DNA from: Rhizobiaceae bacterium
GTDB lineage: Bacteria > Pseudomonadota > Alphaproteobacteria > Rhizobiales > Rhizobiaceae
NCBI GenBank assembly: GCA_014238155.1
Contig: JABABQ010000075.1
Span: 1 to 64,000, forward strand
Direction: 5' to 3'
DNA: 64,000 bases
Part shown: piece after piece, positions 16,304-25,247 of the stretch
Layout: the number at the start of each line of letters is the position of its first letter
Position numbering within the stretch: position 1 is the first letter of the stretch
Notes under the pieces: model-generated
Database searches by the model: none
What the model was told of the DNA's origin: nothing
What the model saw: the letters and a program-made list of their open reading frames with translations, nothing else
Program-made: the position numbers and the translations under genes

Positions 16304-17263
16304 CTATGCAGCAAATGCCGAAGTTTCGGTGTTTTGAATTGTATTTGTCAGTTCCCCGACACCTTCGATCATGCAGGTAACGACGTCTCCGTCCTGCAGC
16401 CAGTGCGGCGGGTCCATCGCATAACCCACTCCGGACGGTGTGCCCGTGGCCAAAATGTCGCCGGGCTCCAAAGTGAGGCCCTCTGATAGTGATTCGACAA
16501 GTCGGGGAATGCTGAAAATCATATCCCGCGTGTTTCCGTCTTGCCGCGTTTCTCCATTGACCGACAGACTGATCCTCAAATTGTCAAAATTGGGCAGTTC
16601 ATCAATCGTGATGATGTGCGGACCAAACGGACAGGTTGTGTCCAGCCCTTTGCCTTTCAGAAATTGCCCGCCATGGGCACGCTGCAAATCACGGGCGGTC
16701 ACGTCATTGATTATGGAAAATCCAAATATGTAATCAATTGCGTCGGCTTGGGAGATGTTTGTGCCGGTTGACCCAAATATTACCGCAAGCTCGACCTCGT
16801 AATCCATTTTTTCTGAAACAACTGGATTAAGTTGAACTTGAGCGTCTGGTCCAACGACCGCCGTTGGTGGTTTTGTAAAAAATACCGGAAGTTTTGGAGT
16901 TTTATCTTCTTTCGCCTGAGCCCTGCTCGCCTCGGTGACGTGAGCCCGGTAATTGCTGCCTACACAAAACACATTCTTCAAGGGTTTGGGGATCGGTGCC
17001 ACCAGCGTGATATCAGCTGCATTTACGCCGTTAAATGGCTGGTCGCCCGATCTGATCGCTGATAACAGCGTGTTACAGGCCCGGCTCATCGCATCCCCCC
17101 CGGAAACAATATCGAGAACGCTCGCAGGTGCCTGCAGATCCGCCGCCAATAATCCTGATTTCTGTGCCGCTTGAAAGGCTGGCATAGCATCAAGGATCCG
17201 AACGTCATCGACAATCAGGCCGGCCCGAAGTTCATTTCCAGACTGATATGTGACAACCTTCAA
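16304..17263 (-). CDS. Fumarylacetoacetate hydrolase family protein, long type
   Basis: 319 residues from a TTG at 17263 preceded by AGGAGAG 6 bases upstream (start MKVVTYQSGNELRAG, a usual FAH N-terminus). An upstream in-frame TTG at 17332 lies inside a 37-bp palindrome and lacks a ribosome site, so I reject it. Core motifs are FCVGSNYRAHVTEAS, the metal-binding DYEVELAVIFG, NDVTARDLQRAHGGQF and ATGTPSGVGY. The longer N-terminal domain resembles 2-keto-4-pentenoate or 2,4-diketo-acid hydrolase members. It is first in the catabolic operon. Confidence 0.85.
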   Translation of the reverse strand: MKVVTYQSGNELRAGLIVDDVRILDAMPAFQAAQKSGLLAADLQAPASVLDIVSGGDAMSRACNTLLSAIRSGDQPFNGVNAADITLVAPIPKPLKNVFCVGSNYRAHVTEASRAQAKEDKTPKLPVFFTKPPTAVVGPDAQVQLNPVVSEKMDYEVELAVIFGSTGTNISQADAIDYIFGFSIINDVTARDLQRAHGGQFLKGKGLDTTCPFGPHIITIDELPNFDNLRISLSVNGETRQDGNTRDMIFSIPRLVESLSEGLTLEPGDILATGTPSGVGYAMDPPHWLQDGDVVTCMIEGVGELTNTIQNTETSAFAA

Positions 17264-17302
17264 ACCACGCTCTCCTATTCGAACTACTGTTGCAATGTCA
17301 TC

Positions 17303-17339
17303 CGATTGTTTGACCAATTTCAAATTGGTCAAACAATCG
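17303..17339. promoter_or_regulatory. Perfect 37-bp palindrome, probable GntR operator
   Basis: Arms of 18 bases (starting CGATTGTTTGACCAATTT) flank a single central C with no mismatch. The inner part contains TTGGTC/GACCAA, the half-site style of FCD-type GntR regulators (FadR, LldR). It lies 40 bases upstream of the long FAH gene start and about 100 bases upstream of the divergent gntR gene, so it could control both directions. Confidence 0.7.
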
Positions 17340-17441
17340 TGTAATTGATTGCCAGCAGAAATCCTTGCTTTATGTACATTAGTGTGAACACTTGCTCATT
17401 GGATAGCCCCAAATAAAACCCAATATAAGGATTGGTCAGAA

Positions 17442-18125
17442 ATGGTTCACCAATCAAGCGCTCCTGCAGATCCGCTGAAAGTGCTGCGAGAATTCCTGAC
17501 AGAACAGGAGCTTGCCCTGAATGGCAGATTGCCGGCTGAGCGTGAATTATGCGCCAAACTCGGATTGACCCGAGGTCCCTTGCGAAAGGCGATGGCGATA
17601 CTGGAAGCCGAGGGTCAGATCTGGCGCCACGTTGGGCGCGGCACGTTTTTTGGACCACGGCCGGTTATGAATTTGAATGACGTTGAATATCTCAATGAAA
17701 ATTCGCGTCCCAGCGAGGTGATGGAGGCACGTTTGGCAATGGAACCCCAACTGGCCAAGCTGGCGGCAGTTCATGGCACGGCATCAAATTTTGAAGAAAT
17801 GCGGCGCTGCAAACGGCTGTGCAAATCGGCCGGTGAATGGCGGGTTTATGAATCATGGGATAATAATTTTCACCAGGCCATTGCCAAGGCGACGTGCAAC
17901 AAGTTGCTGATCAGCCTGTTTGACACGCTGAACATCGTGCGCCGGTCGACGGTCTGGGGACAGTTGCGATCGACTAAGCTGCCGCCTGCCAATCACGGCA
18001 GTTTTGCCGAACATGACGCAATCTATGATGCCATCGTTGGACGCGATTCAGATTTGGCAGCAGATCTGATGCGCACGCATCTGCGCTCCGTGCGAAGCAG
18101 ATCCTATGCGGCCATGGAGCAATAG
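17442..18125 (+). CDS. GntR-family regulator with FCD domain
   Basis: 227 residues. The N-terminal winged helix has LPAERELCAKLGLTRGPLRKAMAILEAEG (residues about 28-55). The C-terminal FCD domain has the likely metal-binding pattern WDNNFHQAIAKA, EHDAIYDAI and MRTHLRS. Divergent from the catabolic operon and with a palindrome between, it is the obvious local regulator. FCD proteins usually sense small organic acids, consistent with the operon. Confidence 0.88.
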   Translation: MVHQSSAPADPLKVLREFLTEQELALNGRLPAERELCAKLGLTRGPLRKAMAILEAEGQIWRHVGRGTFFGPRPVMNLNDVEYLNENSRPSEVMEARLAMEPQLAKLAAVHGTASNFEEMRRCKRLCKSAGEWRVYESWDNNFHQAIAKATCNKLLISLFDTLNIVRRSTVWGQLRSTKLPPANHGSFAEHDAIYDAIVGRDSDLAADLMRTHLRSVRSRSYAAMEQ

Positions 18126-18200
18126 AGGGACCCCGCTGGTGCCAAAGAACGCCCGCCATAATGACGGCCTCATTCAAATGAGAAACCGCCGGTTAGTGAC

Positions 18201-18290
18201 TGGCGGAGAGACAGGGATTCGAACCCTGGGTACGCTCACGCGCACAACGGTTTTCGAGACCGCCCCGTTCGACCACTCCGGCACCTCTCC
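18201..18290 (-). tRNA. tRNA-Ser(CGA)
   Basis: 90 bases including encoded CCA. The 5' end GGAGAGG pairs with CTCTCC before GCCA. The anticodon loop CTCGAAA gives anticodon CGA (codon UCG). A long variable arm (TTGTGCGCGTGAGCGTACC) is class II serine type, and the T-loop GGGTTCGAATCCC is standard. Confidence 0.95.
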
Positions 18291-18526
18291 ACAACAGCGA
18301 TTGATCTTGATCGCCGACTTTCCATAAGCACAAGCTTTGCCGAGTTACAATCTGAAAATTGACAAAGCCCGCATCCTGTCTGCGGATATCCGCCAACATT
18401 CCTCCACCGCTTGGCTATTGGCGATCAGCAGGTGAGTAAAATTGGCGTGAGACCATGGTGACATCACGGAGTTTGTATGGAAACCTTGTGCGTCAATATT
18501 ATTCTTGAGGTAGAGGTCATTTATCC

Positions 18527-18961
18527 ATGTTTCAGTCCACACGCATTTTGGCAGCAGTTGTCGCTGCAAGTTTTGTTTCTATCGGCCCGGCCCAGGCGGC
18601 TGGAGACGCCCCCGCTGAACGACAGGCAGTGATGAAGCAAAATGGCGCGGCCGTCAGGGCATTGGCCCAAATGGTAAAAGGACAAACCCCGTTTGATGCC
18701 GCCGCCGCCCAGCTCGGATTCCGGACAATGAATACGGCTGCGCTTGGGTTCGGCTATATGTTTCCGCAGGGATCGGAAACCGGTTCGAAAACCAGGGCAG
18801 CTCCTTCCATCTGGTCAGACCGGGCTGGATTTGATGCCGCTGTGGCAAAATATATCGCCGATACGTCAGCAACGATCAGCGATCTGGACAGTTTGAAGTC
18901 TGCCTTTGGTGCTGCGGCATCAAACTGTGGATCTTGTCACAAAGCCTATCGTACCAAATAG
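18527..18961 (+). CDS. cycP: Cytochrome c'
   Basis: 144 residues. The signal peptide ends near AQAAG, then a four-helix-bundle sequence (RQAVMKQNGAAVRALAQMV, GFGYMFPQGSE) and the single haem site CGSCHKAYR at the extreme C-terminus, all typical of class II cytochromes c'. These periplasmic proteins bind NO or CO at five-coordinate haem and are linked to NO tolerance. The next cytochrome gene begins 12 bases after the stop. Confidence 0.88.
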   Translation: MFQSTRILAAVVAASFVSIGPAQAAGDAPAERQAVMKQNGAAVRALAQMVKGQTPFDAAAAQLGFRTMNTAALGFGYMFPQGSETGSKTRAAPSIWSDRAGFDAAVAKYIADTSATISDLDSLKSAFGAAASNCGSCHKAYRTK

Positions 18962-18972
18962 GCCGGGTTCGC

Positions 18973-19890
18973 GTGTTTAACCGCATCACGCTTGTCTTGT
19001 TTTGTGCAGCCGTGCTGGGCGCGGCGTTGGCCTGGGTGCTGTCTGCACCGAAAATGCTATCCGATCAGGCCATTGCGCAATTTCCAGCAGGTGATGCAGC
19101 CAGCGGCGAATTGGTGTTTTGGGCCGGCGGATGTGCCTCCTGTCATGCAAAACCAAAAGCACAAGGTGATGAAAAGCTGAAACTGGCGGGAGGCGCAGAG
19201 TTTGATACGCCCTTCGGTGTATTTGTGGCTCCCAATATATCGCCTGATGATCAAGCTGGCCTTGGCAAGTGGTCGTTGCGAGACTTTGCCAATGCGATGA
19301 CCCATGGGGTGAGGCCTGACGGTGCGCATTATTACCCGGCATTTCCTTATCCCTCCTACAATAAAATGACCGCCAAAGACGTTGCCGACCTGTGGGCATT
19401 TTTAACTACTTTACCAAACATTGCCGAATCGGCGCCGGCCCATCGCGTCGGATTTCCATTTAATATTCGCCGCACTCTTGGATTGTGGAAACTGTTGTTT
19501 CTTCGTGAAGAAATGGTGGTGGAAGTTCCCGCCACCAATGCGGTACTGCAGCGCGGACGTTATCTGGTCGAGGCTCTTGGCCATTGCGCCGCATGCCACA
19601 CCCCGCGCAATATTCTGGGCGGTCCCAAGTTTGATGCCTGGCTTGCCGGAGGACCGTCTCCAGAAGGCAAATCCAAAATTCCCAACATCACGCCTCATCA
19701 CGACGGCATCGGCGGATGGACGGAGACGGATATCGCCTATTCTCTTGAAAGCGGATTCACGCCGGAGTTTGATACATTCGGCTCAACCATGGCTGACGTT
19801 CAAGAGAACATGGCGCGCTTGCCGGCAACTGACCGTGAGGCCATTGCCGCTTACCTCAAAATCATTCCTTCAGTGGCCTCGTCGCCGTAA
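18973..19890 (+). CDS. Di-haem c-type cytochrome, membrane-anchored
   Basis: About 305 residues from a GTG start chosen because it begins just before the anchor helix (VFNRITLVLFCAAVLGAAL); an upstream TTG would overlap the previous gene. Two class I haem sites are visible: GGCASCHAKP near residue 45 and GHCAACHTPRN near residue 190. The second-half layout resembles cytochrome subunits of alcohol/aldehyde or gluconate dehydrogenases, which normally sit with a catalytic subunit; none is nearby. It is probably co-transcribed with cycP and passes electrons to terminal oxidases. Confidence 0.82.
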   Translation: MFNRITLVLFCAAVLGAALAWVLSAPKMLSDQAIAQFPAGDAASGELVFWAGGCASCHAKPKAQGDEKLKLAGGAEFDTPFGVFVAPNISPDDQAGLGKWSLRDFANAMTHGVRPDGAHYYPAFPYPSYNKMTAKDVADLWAFLTTLPNIAESAPAHRVGFPFNIRRTLGLWKLLFLREEMVVEVPATNAVLQRGRYLVEALGHCAACHTPRNILGGPKFDAWLAGGPSPEGKSKIPNITPHHDGIGGWTETDIAYSLESGFTPEFDTFGSTMADVQENMARLPATDREAIAAYLKIIPSVASSP

Positions 19891-20036
19891 GGTTTCACCG
19901 CCCGTTTACTCGATTGGCACATAAGTCACGGGCCGCAGGACCCCTGATCAGCTAACGCATAGTTAACCTTAATTCTTTGGAAATTAAAGACTTTGTTATC
20001 CTTATCCGTTTACGAATGGTCGTGTCGTCAGCGAGT

Positions 20037-21857
20037 ATGCGTATGTCCAGCGTTCAAGAAACACATCATTCAGAAAGTTTGAGCAAGAGTATTCTGAAGA
20101 ACTTCAGATGGTTGCTTGTGTTTTCAATTGTCGCCAATATCTTGCTGCTTGCGATGCCAATTCACATGATTGCCATCTATGACCGAGTGCTGGTTTCCAG
20201 CAGCAAAGAAACCTTGCTTTACATCACGTTGATTGCGCTGGTTGCACTGATCATGCTTGGTTTTACCGAAGCGGTGCGTATGATGATCGCTCAGCGCATG
20301 TCGGCGAAATTTGTTACAGAAACCGCCGGGAAACTGTTTAACGGTCTGATTCACGCCGGTGACATGGGTGGTCAAAAATCACAATTGATGCGTGATTTTT
20401 ACGCGCTTCGCACATTCTTGTCCGGACGGGCAATGATCGGCTTGTTCGATCTGCCATTCACCCCAATTTTTCTGTTTCTGCTATTTGCGCTCCACGTCCA
20501 GCTGGGGGTGATTACGCTGGTCGGCATCCTGTTGCTTGCTGCAATTGCCTATGCCAACCGCCGGTTAAGTCTTGAAGACAGCGAGCAGGCGACGCGCAGC
20601 AATTCCGACGCGGTGTCCTTTTCCCAGGCGCTGCTTACCCGTTCTGAAGACATTCGCGCGATGGGTCTGTTTCCAACGTTTCTTCAGCGTTGGGGTGGGA
20701 AAATGGATAATGCGCTGAATCTGGCTGACAGTTCGGCCAAGGTGAATGCCTTTTTCTTTGGACTTTCCAGAACCGTTCGTCAGGGTTTGCAGATTATCAT
20801 CATGGCTTGGGGTGCCTTTCTGGTGCTGGCCGGTGATTTGTCTGGCGGAGTTATTTTTGCCTCTTCTTTGATATCCAGCCGTGCATTTGTGCCAATCGAG
20901 CAGGTCATCGGCTCTTGGGACCGCATCATTCACGCACGGTCGGCTTATGCAAATCTGTCGAATTTCATCGATGCTCAGCCCGAGGATATTCGCGCTGTCG
21001 TTCCAGCAATGACGGTCGGCGACATTGAGGTAGACAATCTCTACTATGAGGTTGATACAGGTAATCGCATGCAGACGATCCTGAAGGATGTCAGCTTTGC
21101 CATGCAGTCGGGCAATATTCTGGCAATTATCGGGCCTTCCGGAGCAGGCAAGTCGACACTGGCCAAACTTCTGGCCGGTGCACTGAAGCCAACCGACGGT
21201 TCGGTCAGGCTGGATGATTTTGAACTGTCGCTATGGCCAGATGATCGCAAGGGCGGATCGATTGGTTATGTGCCGCAGGATTCAAGATTGTTTCCCGGCA
21301 CGATCGCAGAAAACATCTCCCGCTACGAACGATATCCCGACGAAGATCGCATCATTGAGGCGGCTAAAAAGGCCGATATTCACAGCCAGATCGCAAAGCT
21401 TCCGGATGCCTATGGCACTCAATTGGGTGTTGATAATCACGAACTGTCCGGTGGTCAGCAACAGCAATTATCACTGGCCAGAGCGTTTTACGCCAATCCG
21501 CGCGTTTTGGTGCTGGACGAGCCAAATGCGCATCTTGATCAGCAGGCTGAGGACGCTTTGCTGCGGTCTTTGTCGCTGGCCCGTGATGAAGGGGTTTCTT
21601 CGCTGGTGATCTCTCAGCGCAGATCCATATTGAAAGTAGCCGACTTTGTCCTGACGTTGCGGGATGGCCAGGTGGTTTCATTTAAAGAAAACCACGGACA
21701 ATGGCGCGCGCGGCATTCAGATGACAGACCGGAAAAAGCACCAGAAGTACCCATTGGTGGCATGGTCGAAAAACCCGAGGTTCAAATTCAGGCGCTGAAT
21801 GCGGCAATGCCGCGTCGCAGTGGACAGGTAAGAGTGGAGGCGGGACAAACGACGTGA
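20037..21857 (+). CDS. Type I secretion ABC transporter (PrtD/LapB-like)
   Basis: About 606 residues from the ATG at 20037; other starts lie at 20016 and 20043. The N-terminal half holds the membrane domain (first helices near residues 25-85, DRVLVSSSKETLLYIT motif). There is no C39 peptidase domain. The ATPase half has GPSGAGKST, LSGGQQQQLSLARAF and VLVLDEPNAHLD. This is the PrtD branch that exports RTX-type proteins with a C-terminal signal. It overlaps the following HlyD-family gene by 4 bases (GTGA). Confidence 0.9.
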   Translation: MRMSSVQETHHSESLSKSILKNFRWLLVFSIVANILLLAMPIHMIAIYDRVLVSSSKETLLYITLIALVALIMLGFTEAVRMMIAQRMSAKFVTETAGKLFNGLIHAGDMGGQKSQLMRDFYALRTFLSGRAMIGLFDLPFTPIFLFLLFALHVQLGVITLVGILLLAAIAYANRRLSLEDSEQATRSNSDAVSFSQALLTRSEDIRAMGLFPTFLQRWGGKMDNALNLADSSAKVNAFFFGLSRTVRQGLQIIIMAWGAFLVLAGDLSGGVIFASSLISSRAFVPIEQVIGSWDRIIHARSAYANLSNFIDAQPEDIRAVVPAMTVGDIEVDNLYYEVDTGNRMQTILKDVSFAMQSGNILAIIGPSGAGKSTLAKLLAGALKPTDGSVRLDDFELSLWPDDRKGGSIGYVPQDSRLFPGTIAENISRYERYPDEDRIIEAAKKADIHSQIAKLPDAYGTQLGVDNHELSGGQQQQLSLARAFYANPRVLVLDEPNAHLDQQAEDALLRSLSLARDEGVSSLVISQRRSILKVADFVLTLRDGQVVSFKENHGQWRARHSDDRPEKAPEVPIGGMVEKPEVQIQALNAAMPRRSGQVRVEAGQTT

Positions 21858-23344
21858 ACGCACCGGTCAAACATGACATTCATTGGCGTGCCAACGCCAA
21901 GACTGACAGCAGCTCGATAATCCGTTCGGGCTATTGGGCTGTGGGGGCCGTGGTTTGCCTGTTCATGCTGTGGGCAGGGTTCTTTCCCCTGGCGTCAGCA
22001 GTGATCACGCCAGGTACATTTGTCAGCGAGGGAAAAAACAAACTCGTTCAGCACCAGCGGGGCGGTCGTGTGCGCGAAATTTTCGTAAAGGAAGGTGCCC
22101 AGCTGGAAGCCGGGCAACCGATCCTGGCGCTCGATGAGACACAATCCCAGGCTGACCTGACGCAGCTGGAAGCACGGCATGCCTCCTTGACGGCGCTTAA
22201 GGCGAGACTGGACGCGGAGCGTTCCGGGGGTCTTCGCACAATGGTGACCTCGGCGATCCCGCAAAAGTCGCTGACATTGCGCGGCGGCGGCAGTTTTCAG
22301 CTGCCATCCACCCGGTCACTCACCTTGCGAGGTGGGGAGGGGAGACCTGTTGTTGTGGGCGCAAAGGCCAGCAAGTCGGATCAAATCCCGGCAATGATTG
22401 AGCTGGCTTCAGTGGCACCGACAACCCAGCCGGATCCTGCTGTTCAGGAATTTGTCGAAAGTCAGCGTGAAGCCTACTCCTCCGGCCGTGACGTACTGGA
22501 CCGCCAGACAGAATCTCTGGCCAAGAAGGTTGAGACGCTGGAAAAACAAAAACACGGAGTTTTGGCGCGCGTCCGTTCCCAGCAAACCATGCTGGATATG
22601 AACCGACGTGAATTTGATCGTCTGTTGCCGCTTGCTCAGCAAGGATATGTGGCCCGCAATCGTCTGAACGAAAGGGAGCGGGCAGTTCTCGAGCTTGAAG
22701 GTACTGTAGAATCGCTCAAGCTGGATGGCGAAGGCATTGATAATCAGATTGAAGAAATACTGGTTTTGATAGAGAAGGCGCGCAGTGAGTATGCCAGCAC
22801 TGCGGCTCGTGAATTTGCCAAGATTGTCGCTGAACAAGCGGAAATCAGCGACCAATTGGTGGCTGCTCGCCAAAGCGTTGCAGGGTCGACAATTCGGGCA
22901 CCGGTGTCAGGCACGCTTACGAGACTGCTGGCCACCACAATTGGCGGAGTGGTTGGAGCCGCCGACCTTATCGGTGAAATTGTGCCACATGATGCCCCGC
23001 TCGTGGTCCAGGCCCGGGTTCAACCGTCCGATATAGATTATGTTCGGGTGGGTCAGGACGCAAAAATCGCGGTGACGGCTTTTAATCGACGCATTGACGA
23101 CACGATCAGGGGGCGCGTTGCCTTTAAATCTGCCGATGCTGAAAAAGATGAAAATACCGGAGATCCCTTCTTCACCGTGCGGTTGGATGTGATTGGTACG
23201 GAAGGCAAAGGGCGCAATCGGCTTAACGACATACAGGCCGGTATGCAGAGCGAAATTTACATAAATACAGGATCGCGGACATTTTTGACGTATCTGGCGA
23301 AACCGTTGATTGACAGTTTTAAGCGGGCGTTCCGCGAACAGTAG
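21854..23344 (+). CDS. HlyD/PrtE-family membrane fusion protein
   Basis: 496 residues, longer than the usual 430-450. An N-terminal anchor (about 25-45) is followed by the lipoyl-like half GRVREIFVKEGAQLEAGQPIL, coiled coils (LTQLEARHASLTALKARLD; KVETLEKQKHGVLARV), the second lipoyl half VAGSTIRAPVSGTL, and the HlyD C-domain. A roughly 70-residue insertion between the first lipoyl half and the main coil contains the motif SLTLRGG twice, about 20 residues apart. The start is GTG, coupled to the ABC gene. It links the ABC exporter to the outer-membrane channel. Confidence 0.88.
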   Translation: MNAPVKHDIHWRANAKTDSSSIIRSGYWAVGAVVCLFMLWAGFFPLASAVITPGTFVSEGKNKLVQHQRGGRVREIFVKEGAQLEAGQPILALDETQSQADLTQLEARHASLTALKARLDAERSGGLRTMVTSAIPQKSLTLRGGGSFQLPSTRSLTLRGGEGRPVVVGAKASKSDQIPAMIELASVAPTTQPDPAVQEFVESQREAYSSGRDVLDRQTESLAKKVETLEKQKHGVLARVRSQQTMLDMNRREFDRLLPLAQQGYVARNRLNERERAVLELEGTVESLKLDGEGIDNQIEEILVLIEKARSEYASTAAREFAKIVAEQAEISDQLVAARQSVAGSTIRAPVSGTLTRLLATTIGGVVGAADLIGEIVPHDAPLVVQARVQPSDIDYVRVGQDAKIAVTAFNRRIDDTIRGRVAFKSADAEKDENTGDPFFTVRLDVIGTEGKGRNRLNDIQAGMQSEIYINTGSRTFLTYLAKPLIDSFKRAFREQ

Positions 23345-23465
23345 AGGAATGAAATTAGGCGGACAGTCCGTGTCCGCAAGGTTGGGTGAAGCGAACAGGA
23401 AAAGTCTCCGAAATCGCTCAAAATGTTGCGTAATCCAAAGTTGGGTTTGAGTAGTAGGTAGTAAC

Positions 23466-25226
23466 GTGGGTATTGAAAGCAAGGCGGGCATTTCTGCCGC
23501 AAAACCTTCTGGCATTTGTCACAACAATTTTGTTGGCAAACGAGGCTTGCATGTAACAACCGTGCTGACCGTCAGCATGGCAATGTTGCTTGCCAGCGTT
23601 CCGTCATGGGCTGGCCAGAGCGGCGGCGTCGTCAAACTGCGTGGATCTTCAAATGATTATCAGGTCGTTGAGTCGCGCCAATTACGCGGGTCTCAGAGCC
23701 AGTATGATGCGCAAACTGTTCCAGATTATGCAGATGAAGACGTAATTGCCGAACAGCAACAGCTGGATGTAACAGCTGAGGAAACAGAAATTCAGTATGG
23801 GAATGAGACTGAATCGGCAGCTCAAAACATCGGACATGCTCTGGGTTTCTTGCGTCGCAACATCGTGCCTACGCTATTGTTTCGCGGGCCCAAGCGGGCA
23901 ATATCGGACAGAAGTATCAGCTACACAATTCCGCCACGCGCTTCGTTGCGTAATTCCATGTTGCACAGCGCCAACATGTACGAGGGATTGCGCGGTCCCG
24001 AAGCCAGCGTTGGCGATACTGTCGCTCTGGCATTGCGGGGAAGTTATTCGACGCGGGCACAGATTGAACAGGCCGCTGCCGACCGGGCACGCGTTCACGG
24101 CGCTCTGGCGAACTTTCTGCCCAAGATTAATGCCACGTTGAATGCAGGCTATAGTTCCGAGGAAGGCTCCGACAGCTATACAGATCGTGTTGAACAAGTC
24201 GGCGCCGGCATTGAAGTGTCGATGCCGCTGTTTGCCAGTGGGGTCAATGTCAATACGTACAGACAGGCCAAGCATTTGAGCCTGGCTTCGGATCTGAATT
24301 ATCTTGCCGAGGAGCACCGTGTCGCGCTGGAGGCGATTGCTGCCCATATCAACCTTCGGTTGAACAGAAAAATCGAGAAAACATTGCAATCCAACGTATC
24401 GGCGATGCGCAGGATCGCTCACATTGCTCGAAAACTCTACGAGGCAGGTGACGCCAGTCGCACGGATATCGCAATCGCCCGGGCCAATGTGGAAAGTGCT
24501 CGTTCCGAAGTGGATCTGGCGCAGAAAACGCGTGAAGAAACGCTCAGCGATTATGAGAGCTTTACCGGTGCCTACGCTCCGGGGAAATTACTGGCACCGT
24601 CATTTGCAACGTTTGTTCCAAGTTCAGTTGATGTGGCTGTGCAAATGGCAGTTGACAATAATCCAACGCTGGTTGCTTCTCTACATTCGGCTCTCGCCAG
24701 TGGCTTTGCGGCAAAAGTCGAGCGCGGTAAATTTGGTCCCAAGATCGATCTTTACGGCTCCTATAACGAACCACTCTACACCAGTTCCACAACATCGGAC
24801 GAAGCCGACTGGAATATTGGTGTTCGGCTGAAAGTGCCGCTGTTTGATGCAACCCTGGCTCCCCGGGTAGGGGCTGCACGTCACGAAGCAGTAGAAGCTC
24901 AGTACCGGGCTCTCGAACAGGCCCGGGTGGTTGAACGACAGGTACGCAGGCAGTGGACAGCCTACAAGTCAGCCGAACGTCGGGTGAAAATCGTCGCTCG
25001 CCAGGTCAGAGCCGTGACAGCCAGTGTCGATGGTGCGCGGCGTGAGTATGAAGCGGGATTCCGGTCGATTTCAGACGTGCTTAACGATCAGGTGAAACTG
25101 GCTCGCGCTAAAATCACGCTGGAAAGTGCGCGTCATGAGCAGATGTTGGCGGCCTATGAAATGGCCTTCACAACCGCCCATCCGTCCATCCGTCACCTTG
25201 CGGGTTCAGATCGTCCCTATCGCTGA
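23466..25226 (+). CDS. TolC-family outer-membrane channel of type I secretion
   Basis: 586 residues from GTG. A long leader precedes the signal helix (TVLTVSMAMLLASVPSWAG). An unusual acidic linker of about 110 residues (with VVKLRGSS and SRQLRGSQ) comes before the TolC repeats. Two OEP repeats follow, with AALRGSY-type and HSALASGFAAKVERGKFGP regions and SISDVLNDQVKLARAKITL near the end. It completes an operon of ABC, MFP and OMP. No toxin, protease or adhesin gene with glycine-rich repeats is visible nearby. Confidence 0.85.
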   Translation: MGIESKAGISAAKPSGICHNNFVGKRGLHVTTVLTVSMAMLLASVPSWAGQSGGVVKLRGSSNDYQVVESRQLRGSQSQYDAQTVPDYADEDVIAEQQQLDVTAEETEIQYGNETESAAQNIGHALGFLRRNIVPTLLFRGPKRAISDRSISYTIPPRASLRNSMLHSANMYEGLRGPEASVGDTVALALRGSYSTRAQIEQAAADRARVHGALANFLPKINATLNAGYSSEEGSDSYTDRVEQVGAGIEVSMPLFASGVNVNTYRQAKHLSLASDLNYLAEEHRVALEAIAAHINLRLNRKIEKTLQSNVSAMRRIAHIARKLYEAGDASRTDIAIARANVESARSEVDLAQKTREETLSDYESFTGAYAPGKLLAPSFATFVPSSVDVAVQMAVDNNPTLVASLHSALASGFAAKVERGKFGPKIDLYGSYNEPLYTSSTTSDEADWNIGVRLKVPLFDATLAPRVGAARHEAVEAQYRALEQARVVERQVRRQWTAYKSAERRVKIVARQVRAVTASVDGARREYEAGFRSISDVLNDQVKLARAKITLESARHEQMLAAYEMAFTTAHPSIRHLAGSDRPYR

Positions 25227-25247
25227 GACCAGCGATTATCAAAAAGG

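Noticed and set aside
17264-17332. Longer N-terminus for the long FAH protein starting at TTG 17332
   Set aside because: The codon lies inside the 37-bp palindrome with no ribosome site, and the TTG at 17263 has AGGAGAG and matches the family start.
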